Origin: Lineus longissimus
Lineage: Eukaryota; Nemertea; Pilidiophora; Heteronemertea; Lineidae
Assembly (NCBI RefSeq): GCF_910592395.1
Contig: NC_088320.1
Location: 8,308,001-8,372,000 of the forward strand
Direction: 5' to 3'
DNA length: 64,000 nucleotides
This document shows, in pieces, positions 21,566 to 30,189 of the stretch. A model generated the notes under the pieces. The model saw only the letters and a list, made by a program, of their open reading frames with translations, was not told where the DNA came from and ran no database searches. Made by a program: the position numbers and the translations under genes. Within the stretch, counting starts at the first letter, position 1, and each line of letters opens with the position of its first letter.

Positions 21566-21871
21566 ATGGTGTATTGTGTGGCTCCGAATTGTGTCAAGGC
21601 TAGCACAAAGAACAATCGAATGACGGATGGGACCCATTTTCATGAATTTCCAAAGCCAGTTGAACGAGAGAGGAGGAAGCTGTGGATTCGGAAGTGCAAA
21701 CGTTTGGAGTGTTGGAAGCCTGGGCCTTCGGCCAAACTTTGCAGTGATCACTTTATCGATACGGATTATCACATGAAGCCGGATATCTGCATCCAACTGA
21801 ATATTAAATGCCACTTGTTAAAAACAGCTGTTCCAACCATGTCAATTGCATTTAATGCCCGAGGCTGCTGA
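21566..21871 (+). CDS. THAP zinc-finger protein, stand-alone
   Basis: 101 residues beginning MVYCVAPNCVKAS. The C2CH layout of a THAP domain is visible: C-x4-C at the start, the FHEFP element, W at about residue 40, W.P around 50, and LCSDHF. THAP domains bind DNA and occur in several transposases, including Kolobok. No other domain follows, so the ORF may be a first exon or a captured DNA-binding piece. Confidence 0.85.
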   Translation: MVYCVAPNCVKASTKNNRMTDGTHFHEFPKPVERERRKLWIRKCKRLECWKPGPSAKLCSDHFIDTDYHMKPDICIQLNIKCHLLKTAVPTMSIAFNARGC

Positions 21872-22265
21872 GGTCGGTTGTTATACATAATGTGTAGGCC
21901 CTATTGGGGCCTATGATACCGCATAGTGTCTTCTTGTGTTCCAGCCATAGCAAGGTGACAGCGACACAGGTCAGTGTCAGTGACAGCCACTGTCAATGAC
22001 AGATTATTGTCATCTGACATCTAGGCCTATCTATCGTTGCACGGCATTATATCGTCACGTCAAGATGATTGTGCATAATACCGTCACTTTTCAATAGTAG
22101 TTCAGCGTCATGACATAACTGGCGATACAACACAGACGAGGCGAAACAATATCGTGCAACATTAGTCTGTTCAAAAATCATACATGTTATGCATCTGCAA
22201 CCATCTATCAATGTCTTCTTTGCTATATCGGCAGGTCTGCCATGCAAATTGATTAACCACAAATT

Positions 22266-22418
22266 CTAATCACTTTCGTCCGAATGATCACTCTCATTAT
22301 GATCTAGTGATATTAATGGCTCGAACATGTACGGCTCAACGTTTAAATATCCTTCTGTATCGACCAAAACATCCTCAAATTCTCTGCTCTCACTCTCTGA
22401 ACTGTATGCGGAAGCCAT
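22266..22418 (-). CDS. acidic 50-residue ORF with EPYMFEP motif
   Basis: Starts MASAYSSESESREFEDVLVD and contains EPYMFEP. Acidic starts with a PYxFEP motif are known from P2X7-receptor-C-terminus-like zinc-binding proteins that often accompany Kolobok and THAP genes. Beyond the stop, a separate frame (22,262-22,047) carries CRCITC and further Cys/His that could be the zinc-binding part. The link is inference from a short motif. Confidence 0.4.
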   Translation of the reverse strand: MASAYSSESESREFEDVLVDTEGYLNVEPYMFEPLISLDHNESDHSDESD

Positions 22419-22743
22419 CTTGCTTTGTTCTGACTTGCCTGATCTACGTCATCAAAAAATCCCTAGCGGCTACATGTGGAACTAATCTAAAGTTGTGTGT
22501 GGTGGGAAATTCAAATAGTTTAAAATTGAAAATTGAAATAACTAAATAATGACTTTATTATTAGAATTTTTTTATTGTCTGGGATCTTGTTTTTTTAACC
22601 CTCAACATATTTCATGAGTATCAAGCATGTTTTCAAACCTTGATATACGGCCTTTAAAAGAGAGCCAGTCTAGCTTTAAGGAGTTATAGAATAGGATATC
22701 CTATCTTATGGGGTGTTCTAATATGTATTTGCACATCACTGTA

Positions 22744-23100
22744 GATGCTTGAGGAACGCCGGCTGTGCAATAAACGCCGACACACATACTAAACAGAAGG
22801 ACAACATCGATACAGCCAACTTTCTCCTTGAGGATCAAAAACCCAAAGATCCCAATCAGAATTTGCTATTAGAAAAATATCGTACTGACATCACCAATCC
22901 TTATGCCCAACAATGCAAGATGGTAACTATGTATAGCTAGGGTATAGAATACCCTGATGGCCCTTACGTACTTATTCTTCAATTCTAGAATTGGTAGGTT
23001 CTTAATCGTAATGTAGATTATGGTGATTCGAGTTTTCAACAACGTCCGACCAACTGCGATCTATAATATGCTTAGACCGCCGCGTAGTCTCACAAACGTT
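22744..23100 (-). pseudogene. SLC35G/EamA-like transporter, first EamA part, copy A
   Basis: Counterpart of the open exon in copies B and C, but with TAA TAG in place of the two codons after TIFF and another in-frame TAG just after LSIL. EamA/DMT proteins are ten-helix membrane carriers of small metabolites; the LKEKVG-I-DVVLL-like segment in the other copies is the diagnostic part. Non-functional here. Confidence 0.65.
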
Positions 23101-23549
23101 ATGCATGCAGCAAAGAATAGTGAAGAGAGAGAGTTGCAAGGTTAATTCCTATCACTGTTGCACGAGATGCTTCATCCAATTTATTGACGTCATCTTCGGA
23201 TCGCTTCGGCAGTTTTTGGTAAGCTGGAGGATCGGAAGTGTCAAGCCAAACTGAAGTCAGCGTCACACATCGACGAATTCTTTAAACTGGATTTCCCACT
23301 GAGAATATAGTCATCATTAATTGGGAAAAAGAACCCCGTATTCTAATCTGCACTGCCGTCTGTTTTGAAATGAGAGGCATGTAATACTGAGCACTTTTGA
23401 ACGATTCATCTAAAAAGAGATGTAACAAGCAGTGTCTTATTAATCATCAGCGAATTCGTGAGGTGGGTTTTGTATGAGTTGTATGACTTGAAGTAGTTCG
23501 AGTTGAGATAGTATAATAATTAAATGATGTTTCGACGACGCAGACGCCT

Positions 23550-24360
23550 ATGCTATTCACCAAGACCATTCTGTTCATGTACTGTACTAAATACTTTGTT
23601 CATGAAGTACATTCGCAACAGGTGCAAGAGAGTAACACGTCAGCATCGTTTCTCTACAGTACGTCAGTCAGAAATCTGGGTGTCTTTTTTGACGAACACA
23701 TGTCGATGGAAACTCATGTCAGTAAAGTCTGCTCTAGAGCTTTCTTTGGCCATTACAAGATTCGTCAGATTCGCGGGATTCTGACTGTCGGCACCACCAA
23801 AACCCTGGTGCATGCGTTTGTTACATCTCACCTGGACTACTGCAATGCTCTCCTCTACGGCATCACGGAACAGCAGTATGGCAGGTTTCAGCGTGTTCTA
23901 AATGCTGCAGCCAGGGTTACATGCTTGATTCCCAAGTTTGACCGCATCAGTCCGGTTCTGATGCGGCTCCATTTGCTGCCTGTCAAGGCAAGGGTTGAGT
24001 TTAAGATACCCTTGCTCACATACAAGGCAGTCCATGGAGCGGCACCGGCTTACCTGACTGATATGGTACAACGCCGACGTGGGTCAGCCTATTCTCTCAG
24101 GGCTGATGCCGCTTTCCTTCTACAGGAGCCACGCACCAGGTGCATACGTTTTGGTGACAGATCCTTCTATAAGGCGGCGCCACTCCTATGGAATGGGCTG
24201 CCCACTCACATTAGACTTGCGGGGTCAAAGGCAGCTTTTGGAACAATACTAAAAGCACACCATTTTCGAGTGTATTTCAAAGGCGCCTGAGAGTTGGCGA
24301 AATTTTTCACCAAATTTGGGCGCTTTAGAAATGTCATATTTTTATTGATTGATTGATTAA
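23550..24360 (+). mobile_element. 5'-truncated non-LTR retrotransposon 3' end, copy A
   Basis: An open frame to 24,290 gives the C-terminal third of a CR1/L2/Jockey-type reverse transcriptase: LDYCNALLYGI, QRVLNAAARV, PVLMRLHLLPVKARVEFKI, LLTYKAVHGAAPAYLTDM, APLLWNGLP. It ends in (ATTG)n, a usual 3' tail for such elements. The catalytic FADD region is absent. Confidence 0.85.
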
Positions 24361-24908
24361 TCGACAAATAAAAAACCCCAAATAGCTGTACTTGAATATG
24401 CAGACAAATATAAAGACCTTTATTGGGTTTCTTCGAGAGACAGGTTCACGTAAGGCAGCAGATCAGTCACAGTTAGCGGAGTCGAACATTACAACACACT
24501 GGGATTCCTCTAAAACCCATGGCGCTCATTCAATTTCACTATTCCGAAAATGATTGTATCAAAGGAAGTCTCATGTTCCAAAGCGAAGGATTAGTACATA
24601 GTGTACGGATATATCACCCAGCTAAAACCCAATGGAAAGAAGTCAGTCACATCTTCACAATTACCCCAAACAGTCACACGTTGCTTTTTCATCGAAAACT
24701 TTAATCTCCCCTTTCCTCAGGCACGTCATCAAGTCACCTCAAGTCACCTCCAGTCACTGTCAACAACCGAAGCAAATTCCGAACATAGCCGAAGCTTCCG
24801 TTGACGGTTAAGTTTCTCCTTGACCTCGTTTTCGACGCCCTCGGGCTCTTTCGGAAACAGCTGCTGGACTACCAATTTAATATAAACTGTGTTCCTTTAA
24901 GTTTTATA

Positions 24909-25130
24909 CGTGTCTTACCATTAGTACCATAGAAAGCATTCATCATTTGAAGTGGTCTTTCTTAAAATCAGTGGTAGAATCCATCATCCTTTTAGAGTTG
25001 AAGTCAATCTAGGACTCCAACCACGGTCATTGCTTGAAATAGATCACAGAATGAACCTCTTTTTTCGGATCATTCCTTGATTTCAGCAAAAAACTACCGA
25101 AGGCTTATGCACTATGTAGTTTGCCTTCTA
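24909..25130 (-). pseudogene. fossil Polinton DNA polymerase B fragment, copy A
   Basis: On the minus strand, in order and with stops, it shows KANYIVH, VHSVIYFKQ, IDFNSKRMMDSTTDFKK and MMNAFYG then GKT. These match the motif B neighbourhood of the intact Polinton polymerase encoded at 33,893-37,702. It is an independent, much older Polinton relic about 1.1 kb from the new insertion. Confidence 0.75.
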
Positions 25131-26252
25131 TTAGATTTAACATGTCTACCTTTTACTACCCGATAACAGTTGTTTTGCAGGTAATCGAGTTTAATAGATC
25201 GAAAATCCAATAGATGGCAGGTGATGAGCTGCTGCGTGGGATACCGTGCCGCCTTCGAGAAAAACCGCTGAATCCGAACCTTACAATAACCCAGGTACAT
25301 CACTGGTTCAAGGCGTTCTAGGCAGGCTACTCCGAATACCGATCCGTTGCATGGTGATCGAGGCCAGACGGAATAAAATTTTGTTTAACCCTGGTTGCTG
25401 AATTACGTTATATTATAACATGTATGATAAAGTAATGGCAGTATATTATACAGCCATTACTGATAATAGCATAATCGAAGTAATTATTGTTTACAAATCG
25501 GCTCTGATTGTATATTTGTTACATTGTACGATTTTGAAGACAATATGAAATATAGATTTTTGGTTTCGATGACACTTGTCTCTCTCCCCATACAATAGGC
25601 AACGCATGTAAGATGAGTGGTTTCTCTGTTTTCATTCTTCACACAATCAACATAAAGGATCATGTTCAAATGAAATTAAAAATGAAATTAATAAATTTTT
25701 CGCAATTATTTCATCTTGGGTAACCATAAGTTGATGCTGGCGTCTCGCGGAGTGAAATTGGCCTACTTCATTATAAACCCTTTCCTTGTCAATTGCAACT
25801 AGCAGTGTGTGAAACAGGAAAAAGGGGAAAAAAACAGTAACCAATAATTATGCATCATTCTTGGTTGGTTTCTACCGCGTCCGCGTCGGCGTCCGCTTCG
25901 AAGACGCGTGCGGTCTAACTCAACAAACATTTGACCAAGGCTTTTTAAATTGGCTGTGTGGGTTAACCATGATTTGGAGCAGGTTCCTTTCGAAATTCGC
26001 CGGAGATGGATTCTCATTTTGCCCACTGGGGACATAGTGTCAAAGCACTAAAATGACAATTACCTCCACAAAACCGGCTTAAATGTGACACAATTTGAAA
26101 TGTCACAAAATGTCAAAACACAGAAATGGCGACTCGATATGCCTGCAATTATTTTGCATGGAAATTATGTTCTGGTGATTAGTATTGACATGTTATGGTA
26201 AAAAAAACCGTATTTATAGTCAAAGGTGACAAATAATGACCGGTACAATGTG

Positions 26253-26382
26253 AGAATATATGTATTGTGGTGGTAGGAATATAGGTATTTTGAAGCTATT
26301 TTGACAAAAGCCCTGACAGGCCTTTTTGTCTCAAATTAGCTTAGAAACCCCTAAGAACCAGACACCACAATACATATATTCT
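26253..26382. repeat. left terminal repeat, self-complementary hairpin
   Basis: 130 bp whose outer 20 bases (AGAATATATGTATTGTGGTG) are perfectly complementary to its inner end, with a second small hairpin (AAAAGCCC...GGCCTTTT) at the tip. It is also homologous, at roughly 75-80% by eye, to the inverted right end. Confidence 0.9.
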
Positions 26383-26492
26383 TCAATGAAATTACTGTAG
26401 AAATCATCATGTCAGCTTTAACAAAATATCGATCGTATTACGGGGAAAACACTACCTCGTAAACCAGCCAATACGAGGAAAATTCAATTAAG

Positions 26493-26624
26493 TCATTTCG
26501 CAGTAAGTGATTCTCTTAGAAGAGAATCCAATCAATCTGACCTAGATATTCTCTTAGAAGAGAATCCAATGACCTAGTTATTCTCTTCTAAGAGAATCTT
26601 ATTGATTACTACGTTTGCGAAATG
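26493..26624. promoter_or_regulatory. cluster of three 18-bp palindromes inside the left end
   Basis: ATTCTCTTAGAAGAGAAT occurs at about 26,510 and 26,548, and the mirror form ATTCTCTTCTAAGAGAAT at 26,580. The cluster is bracketed by TTTCGCA and TGCGAAA words, so the whole block folds on itself. It lies 50 bp upstream of the capsid gene; a protein-binding site, promoter or replication element is possible. Confidence 0.6.
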
Positions 26625-26670
26625 AGTGATCTTCAAAGTCCACATAATTTTACTAGTAAATAAATAGAAA

Positions 26671-27928
26671 ATGGCAACAGGATATTTATTAAATACCGAA
26701 AGGGCACATAAGATTCCACTTGGTTTAAAAGCTGAGAGGCAGCATCATATCATTACTCATAACCCATCATCTGCTAACCCCAAAGAAACTTTGTATGTTA
26801 GAATACCGGCATTGCGAGGGAATACATTCTTTGTACCTAAATCTCTTTATCTGTCTGCTGATGTAACCATTTCTGGTGATTCTAAAAATAGTGTTGTAAA
26901 TAATCTTGGTAGAAACCTGATTTCAAAGATGGTGGTTAAGTGGGGAACAGAGCAGATATTTGACCTTGACGAATACAGTCATTATTCTACATTTAAAGAT
27001 CTGTGGTTTACAGAAGAAGAAAGAAATGATAGAGTTTTTCAGGGTATTCAGTCAAAAAAATCTTAGAGAATTAAGATCAGGAGTCGCTGAAGCTGATGTC
27101 ACTGGAGAAACAGCTAATGAAAAGACTTTAAAGAAAGTGTTTGACAAGAAGTACAAAATACCATTAGATTTTGAACTATTCCATCATCATGCTCCATTTT
27201 ACAAGTTTCCAATTCAAGAAGATGTGATTATTGAAATAACTTTAGCACCAAAGGAGGAAATCATAGTCACCACAACCACAGCTAGCATGGGCTACAAACT
27301 AGAGAATATTTGTTTTGAATATGATACCGTAGCCAACAAAATGATTGCTAGTCAATTGAGTAACAAGTACAACTCTGGATTCTCAATATTTTATGATTGG
27401 GTAGACCATTTTAAGACAGTCAATGTTACTGCTAATGAAACACTAATTAATGAGAACATCAACTTTCCAAGAATGTCTATTAAAGGATTATTATTACTAT
27501 TTGTGTCTGACTATGTAGATGGAGCTAGAGATTCAGAGAAGTTTGAAAACCCTAACATAAGTAAAGTGCAGATCACAATAGAGGGTGTTGCCAATCAGGT
27601 GTTCCCAGAAGGAATGAGAATGATGGATCAATGGGAGGAGATCAAGAAACATTTTATGTCTGAAGATTTGAAGAAAACTCATGACTGTAACATGACCATG
27701 GAGAAATACTATGGTGATTCTAATCACTATGGTTTATGGTTGGACCTGAGAACTTCTGAAGATAATCGTCTACACGGATCAGGAAAGAAGCTCCAGAACA
27801 CAAAAGATGGTATTCAATTATCTATTACAAAGAAATCTGGAAAGGGACCATACAAAATGCACATATTCGTGGTTTCTGACGCCCAGGTAAACATCCAGAA
27901 TTCTCAGATTGCTTCACTCCAACACTAA
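26671..27928 (+). CDS. MCP: Polinton major capsid protein, frame-broken
   Basis: Two overlapping frames, 26671-27066 and 26960-27928, form one gene of about 415 codons. The first starts MATGYLLNTERAHKIPLGLK and carries NPKETLYVRIPALRGNTFFV, typical of the N-terminal strands of the double jelly-roll capsid of Polintons. The second holds the rest and ends before the hairpin repeats at 27,930. The frame changes at a run of seven A (about 27,054-27,060). This is either a real mutation, an assembly error, or a shift site. First gene of the rightward capsid cluster. Confidence 0.75.
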
Positions 27929-28006
27929 GGTGTTGCAAGAACAAAGTTCGCTCCAACACTGAATACTAGATAAATGAGTTTTACTAGTGATTTTCTAAGT
28001 AATTAA

Positions 28007-28243
28007 ATGGATACACCAGGAAAGAAAGATATCATAAATACACTGTATCAAAGTTTACTGTTGGCATCAACAACAATTGGTTACTCTATGTTACTGAAAA
28101 GGTTCTTGAGAATCAATATTGGTCCCCCAAGTCAGGCCGACCTAGAGGAAATTCTTAAACTGGGTGGAACTGTAGCTATTAGTAATGGAACATTAGAGTA
28201 CCTTTACGATCAAGGAATCCTACCCAGAAATATTATGAAGTAA
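28007..28243 (+). CDS. small hydrophobic Polinton protein, 78 aa
   Basis: Contains one hydrophobic stretch (LYQSLLLASTTIGYSMLL) and a C-terminal soluble part. Starts at AATTAAATG. It lies between the two capsid genes, so a minor virion or membrane role is possible. No family recognised. Confidence 0.65.
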   Translation: MDTPGKKDIINTLYQSLLLASTTIGYSMLLKRFLRINIGPPSQADLEEILKLGGTVAISNGTLEYLYDQGILPRNIMK

Positions 28244-28300
28244 GAATAATTTACTTATTTGATAAAAGGTAAATTTGAAAACGAAAATTTACTTAACTAA

Positions 28301-29068
28301 ATGGTTACTGTAATGAACATAGATTCAAGTGACTATCCAGATCAGAGTTCAAGTGATTTAACAGTCAATCTCAAGACTGAAATTCAAGATGCATGTAGCA
28401 TCACTTTAACTTTTGCAGTAATACCTTGTACATTCTACAACATAAGTGCAGCCAGGGAGAATAACCGAATCAAAGTTAAGGGGTTTGATGTGGCAGAGAT
28501 TACGCTACCAGATGGTCTCTATGACCTACAGAGCTTTTCAAAAGTATTTGCGGATAAGTTGAAAGAAAATAGTATGAGTAGAGGTGCTGTCAGATTTGAC
28601 CTTGAAGAACCAACAGGTAAGGCCATCTTACACTTCCTAAAGAGAAAAAATGAGGCGCATTATCAGATCTATTTTCTTGGTAAAAGTAATGAATTATTTG
28701 GCATGAAATCAGAATGGCCTTACCCTTTAGACAATAAAAGTAAGGATGATGTTGTAAGCGAGAAACCCATCAATTTTAGACCAATTAACCATTTTGTTTT
28801 TCACTGTGACATAATCGAATCTGATAGTGTATTAAGTAATGGTGAAGCATCTGATGTGCTAACCATAAGACCAATAAAGGAAGCTAATTTTGGGGATTTA
28901 ATAGCATACATATTTGAGAAACCAATAGCAATTCCCTGTAAACCAAGATACAATAAGCTGAATATTCGCTTAACTGATGAAAAAGGTGACATCATCGATC
29001 TTAATGGTCATAATGTACAGTACCAATTGGTATTAACTCGAGCTATGCTCTCAGGGACACATCATTGA
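28301..29068 (+). CDS. Polinton penton-like minor capsid protein
   Basis: 255 residues starting MVTVMNIDSSDYPDQSSSDL. The pattern of an early NxSxxYPD-like segment, IPCTFYNI, a LPDGLYDLQSF segment and a final KLNIRLTDEKGDIIDLNG-type strand is that of Polinton/adintovirus penton-base (single jelly-roll) proteins, which occupy capsid vertices. Its last residues (RAMLSG) derive from a hairpin repeat that supplies the C-terminus. Start at CTAAATG. Confidence 0.75.
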   Translation: MVTVMNIDSSDYPDQSSSDLTVNLKTEIQDACSITLTFAVIPCTFYNISAARENNRIKVKGFDVAEITLPDGLYDLQSFSKVFADKLKENSMSRGAVRFDLEEPTGKAILHFLKRKNEAHYQIYFLGKSNELFGMKSEWPYPLDNKSKDDVVSEKPINFRPINHFVFHCDIIESDSVLSNGEASDVLTIRPIKEANFGDLIAYIFEKPIAIPCKPRYNKLNIRLTDEKGDIIDLNGHNVQYQLVLTRAMLSGTHH

Positions 29069-29090
29069 AATTAAAATTCGTTGAAATTAA

Positions 29091-29549
29091 ATGGCTGGCA
29101 TTGGTATGTTATTTGGATCTGCAATAATCAATGGATTAGCATTCACTGGATCCGGTTACCTTTTTAAAAAACTAGACAAGAATGGCTATGAGACTGAAGT
29201 GAAAAGACATGATTTGGCTCAGGAGCAATTACAAAAAGCTTCAACCGAATGGGAGGAGCATAGAAAGAGTACTATTGACTTTGTTAATCTTGAATTAAAG
29301 AGAGAAAGAGACGCTTCTATTGATTTTAACAATACTGATTCAGCACTTACTGTTTACAATCATTTACATCCAGAAAGAACTATTGTACTACCTCAGCGAC
29401 CACAATTAAGTGATTACTACCAACCTAGTGATGAAATGAAGAAATACGAATACCTATGGATTATCCTAGGACTTAGTGGTTTAGGGTTAATAATTTATTA
29501 TTTTACTAGGGTTAGAAAGACTAAGACCACTGATCGGACACAGTCCTGA
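29091..29549 (+). CDS. Polinton membrane-associated structural protein, 152 aa
   Basis: Glycine-rich hydrophobic N-terminus (MAGIGMLFGSAIINGLAFTG), a charged, helical middle (residues 35-90), and a C-terminal transmembrane helix (YLWIILGLSGLGLIIYYF) followed by basic residues. It ends 15 bp from the convergent ATPase gene. Adenovirus pVI-like minor proteins have a comparable layout, but I cannot claim homology. Confidence 0.7.
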   Translation: MAGIGMLFGSAIINGLAFTGSGYLFKKLDKNGYETEVKRHDLAQEQLQKASTEWEEHRKSTIDFVNLELKRERDASIDFNNTDSALTVYNHLHPERTIVLPQRPQLSDYYQPSDEMKKYEYLWIILGLSGLGLIIYYFTRVRKTKTTDRTQS

Positions 29550-29564
29550 TGATCAGAAGCGGGA

Positions 29565-30185
29565 CTAAGATTTTTGATGTGAAAGAGTAAATCCAAATGG
29601 ATGTTGTAGTCTAATGATCAGTTTTGATCCTTTTTTCATCTTAAGTTCTTCTATGTAGTACTGTCTTTTCTCCTTAGGAATAACACTGTTTTCTTCTAAG
29701 GCAACTTTCATGGCTGATTCATCCTTATTAAAAAATAATACTAAAATTCTTATGTTCTCTCTGTAGTCCTTGACAACTGAATTGTACTTCTGAACTAGTA
29801 ACCAAACAGTGAGATTGTAGTGCCTGCCGGAAAAGGCAAGATTACATAACTCGGACACCTTCTTTTTTGTGTCTCTCAAATTAGCACAGTCATCAATGAG
29901 GAATAATGTGTTAGAACCAGCAAAGGTCAGAGTAGCAAACTGAAGCACAAGGTCCAAATTACTGGCCACAGCTTCGGGATTAACTATGTAGACGTTCTTG
30001 TCTTGGTAAATCCATTTCCTTTCATATGTCTTATTGTTGAAATATGTTGGACAGAAAATGACTATGTTCTGGAACTTGTGCCGATACTCCTTTTCTAAGA
30101 GGTCAAGGGCTAAATATGTCTTACCACAATTGGTAACACCAGAAATTAACATATTGTGTGGTTCGTAAATAAATACTTCACTCAT
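29565..30185 (-). CDS. Polinton genome-packaging ATPase (FtsK/HerA type)
   Basis: 206 residues. Walker A is GVTNCGKT at residues 16-23 and Walker B is TLFLIDDC at about 93-100; a conserved SGRHYN segment follows, as in A32-like packaging ATPases of Polintons and large DNA viruses. The role is ATP-driven translocation of the genome into capsids. The start codon is head-to-head with the integrase start, only four bases (TTAA) apart, so both probably share a promoter. Confidence 0.92.
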   Translation of the reverse strand: MSEVFIYEPHNMLISGVTNCGKTYLALDLLEKEYRHKFQNIVIFCPTYFNNKTYERKWIYQDKNVYIVNPEAVASNLDLVLQFATLTFAGSNTLFLIDDCANLRDTKKKVSELCNLAFSGRHYNLTVWLLVQKYNSVVKDYRENIRILVLFFNKDESAMKVALEENSVIPKEKRQYYIEELKMKKGSKLIIRLQHPFGFTLSHQKS

Positions 30186-30189
30186 TTAA

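Larger units (their letters stand above)
21265..22653. mobile_element. Kolobok-like element nested in the Tc1-like element
   Basis: 1,389 bp present only in copy A. Ends are AGGCCATATATCTAGGTTTT and the complementary-type AGGCCGTATATCAAGGTTTG, flanked by TTAA at 21,261-21,264 and 22,654-22,657; copies B and C show the single TTAA. TTAA duplication together with a THAP ORF points to the Kolobok superfamily rather than piggyBac. It is too short for a transposase, so it is non-autonomous. A TGACA-rich stretch (about 21,955-22,020) lies in the middle. Confidence 0.75.
20587..22741. mobile_element. Tc1/mariner-like non-autonomous element, copy A
   Basis: Ends read CAGCGGTTTGCAAAAATATT...AGAACACCCC and CAGTGATGTGCAAATA...AGAACACCCC inward from each side, flanked by TA at 20,585-20,586 and 22,742-22,743. 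TA duplication and CAGTGGTTTGCAAAA-like ends are typical of Tc1/mariner. No transposase frame is visible. In this copy the element is enlarged by a nested Kolobok-like insertion. It lies inside or next to coding sequence of the SLC35G-like gene. Confidence 0.8.
14199..26252. repeat. tandem segmental array, copy A
   Basis: From about 14,199 the sequence matches copy B from about 45,507 onward and copy C from about 56,243 onward, in the same order and orientation to 26,252. Copy A is the most diverged. It has extra blocks at about 17,485-17,676, 18,327-19,112 and 21,265-22,653, and lacks short blocks found in B and C (near 45,790-45,905 and 49,330-49,498). Its left edge at 14,199 is the array boundary. 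Confidence 0.9.
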
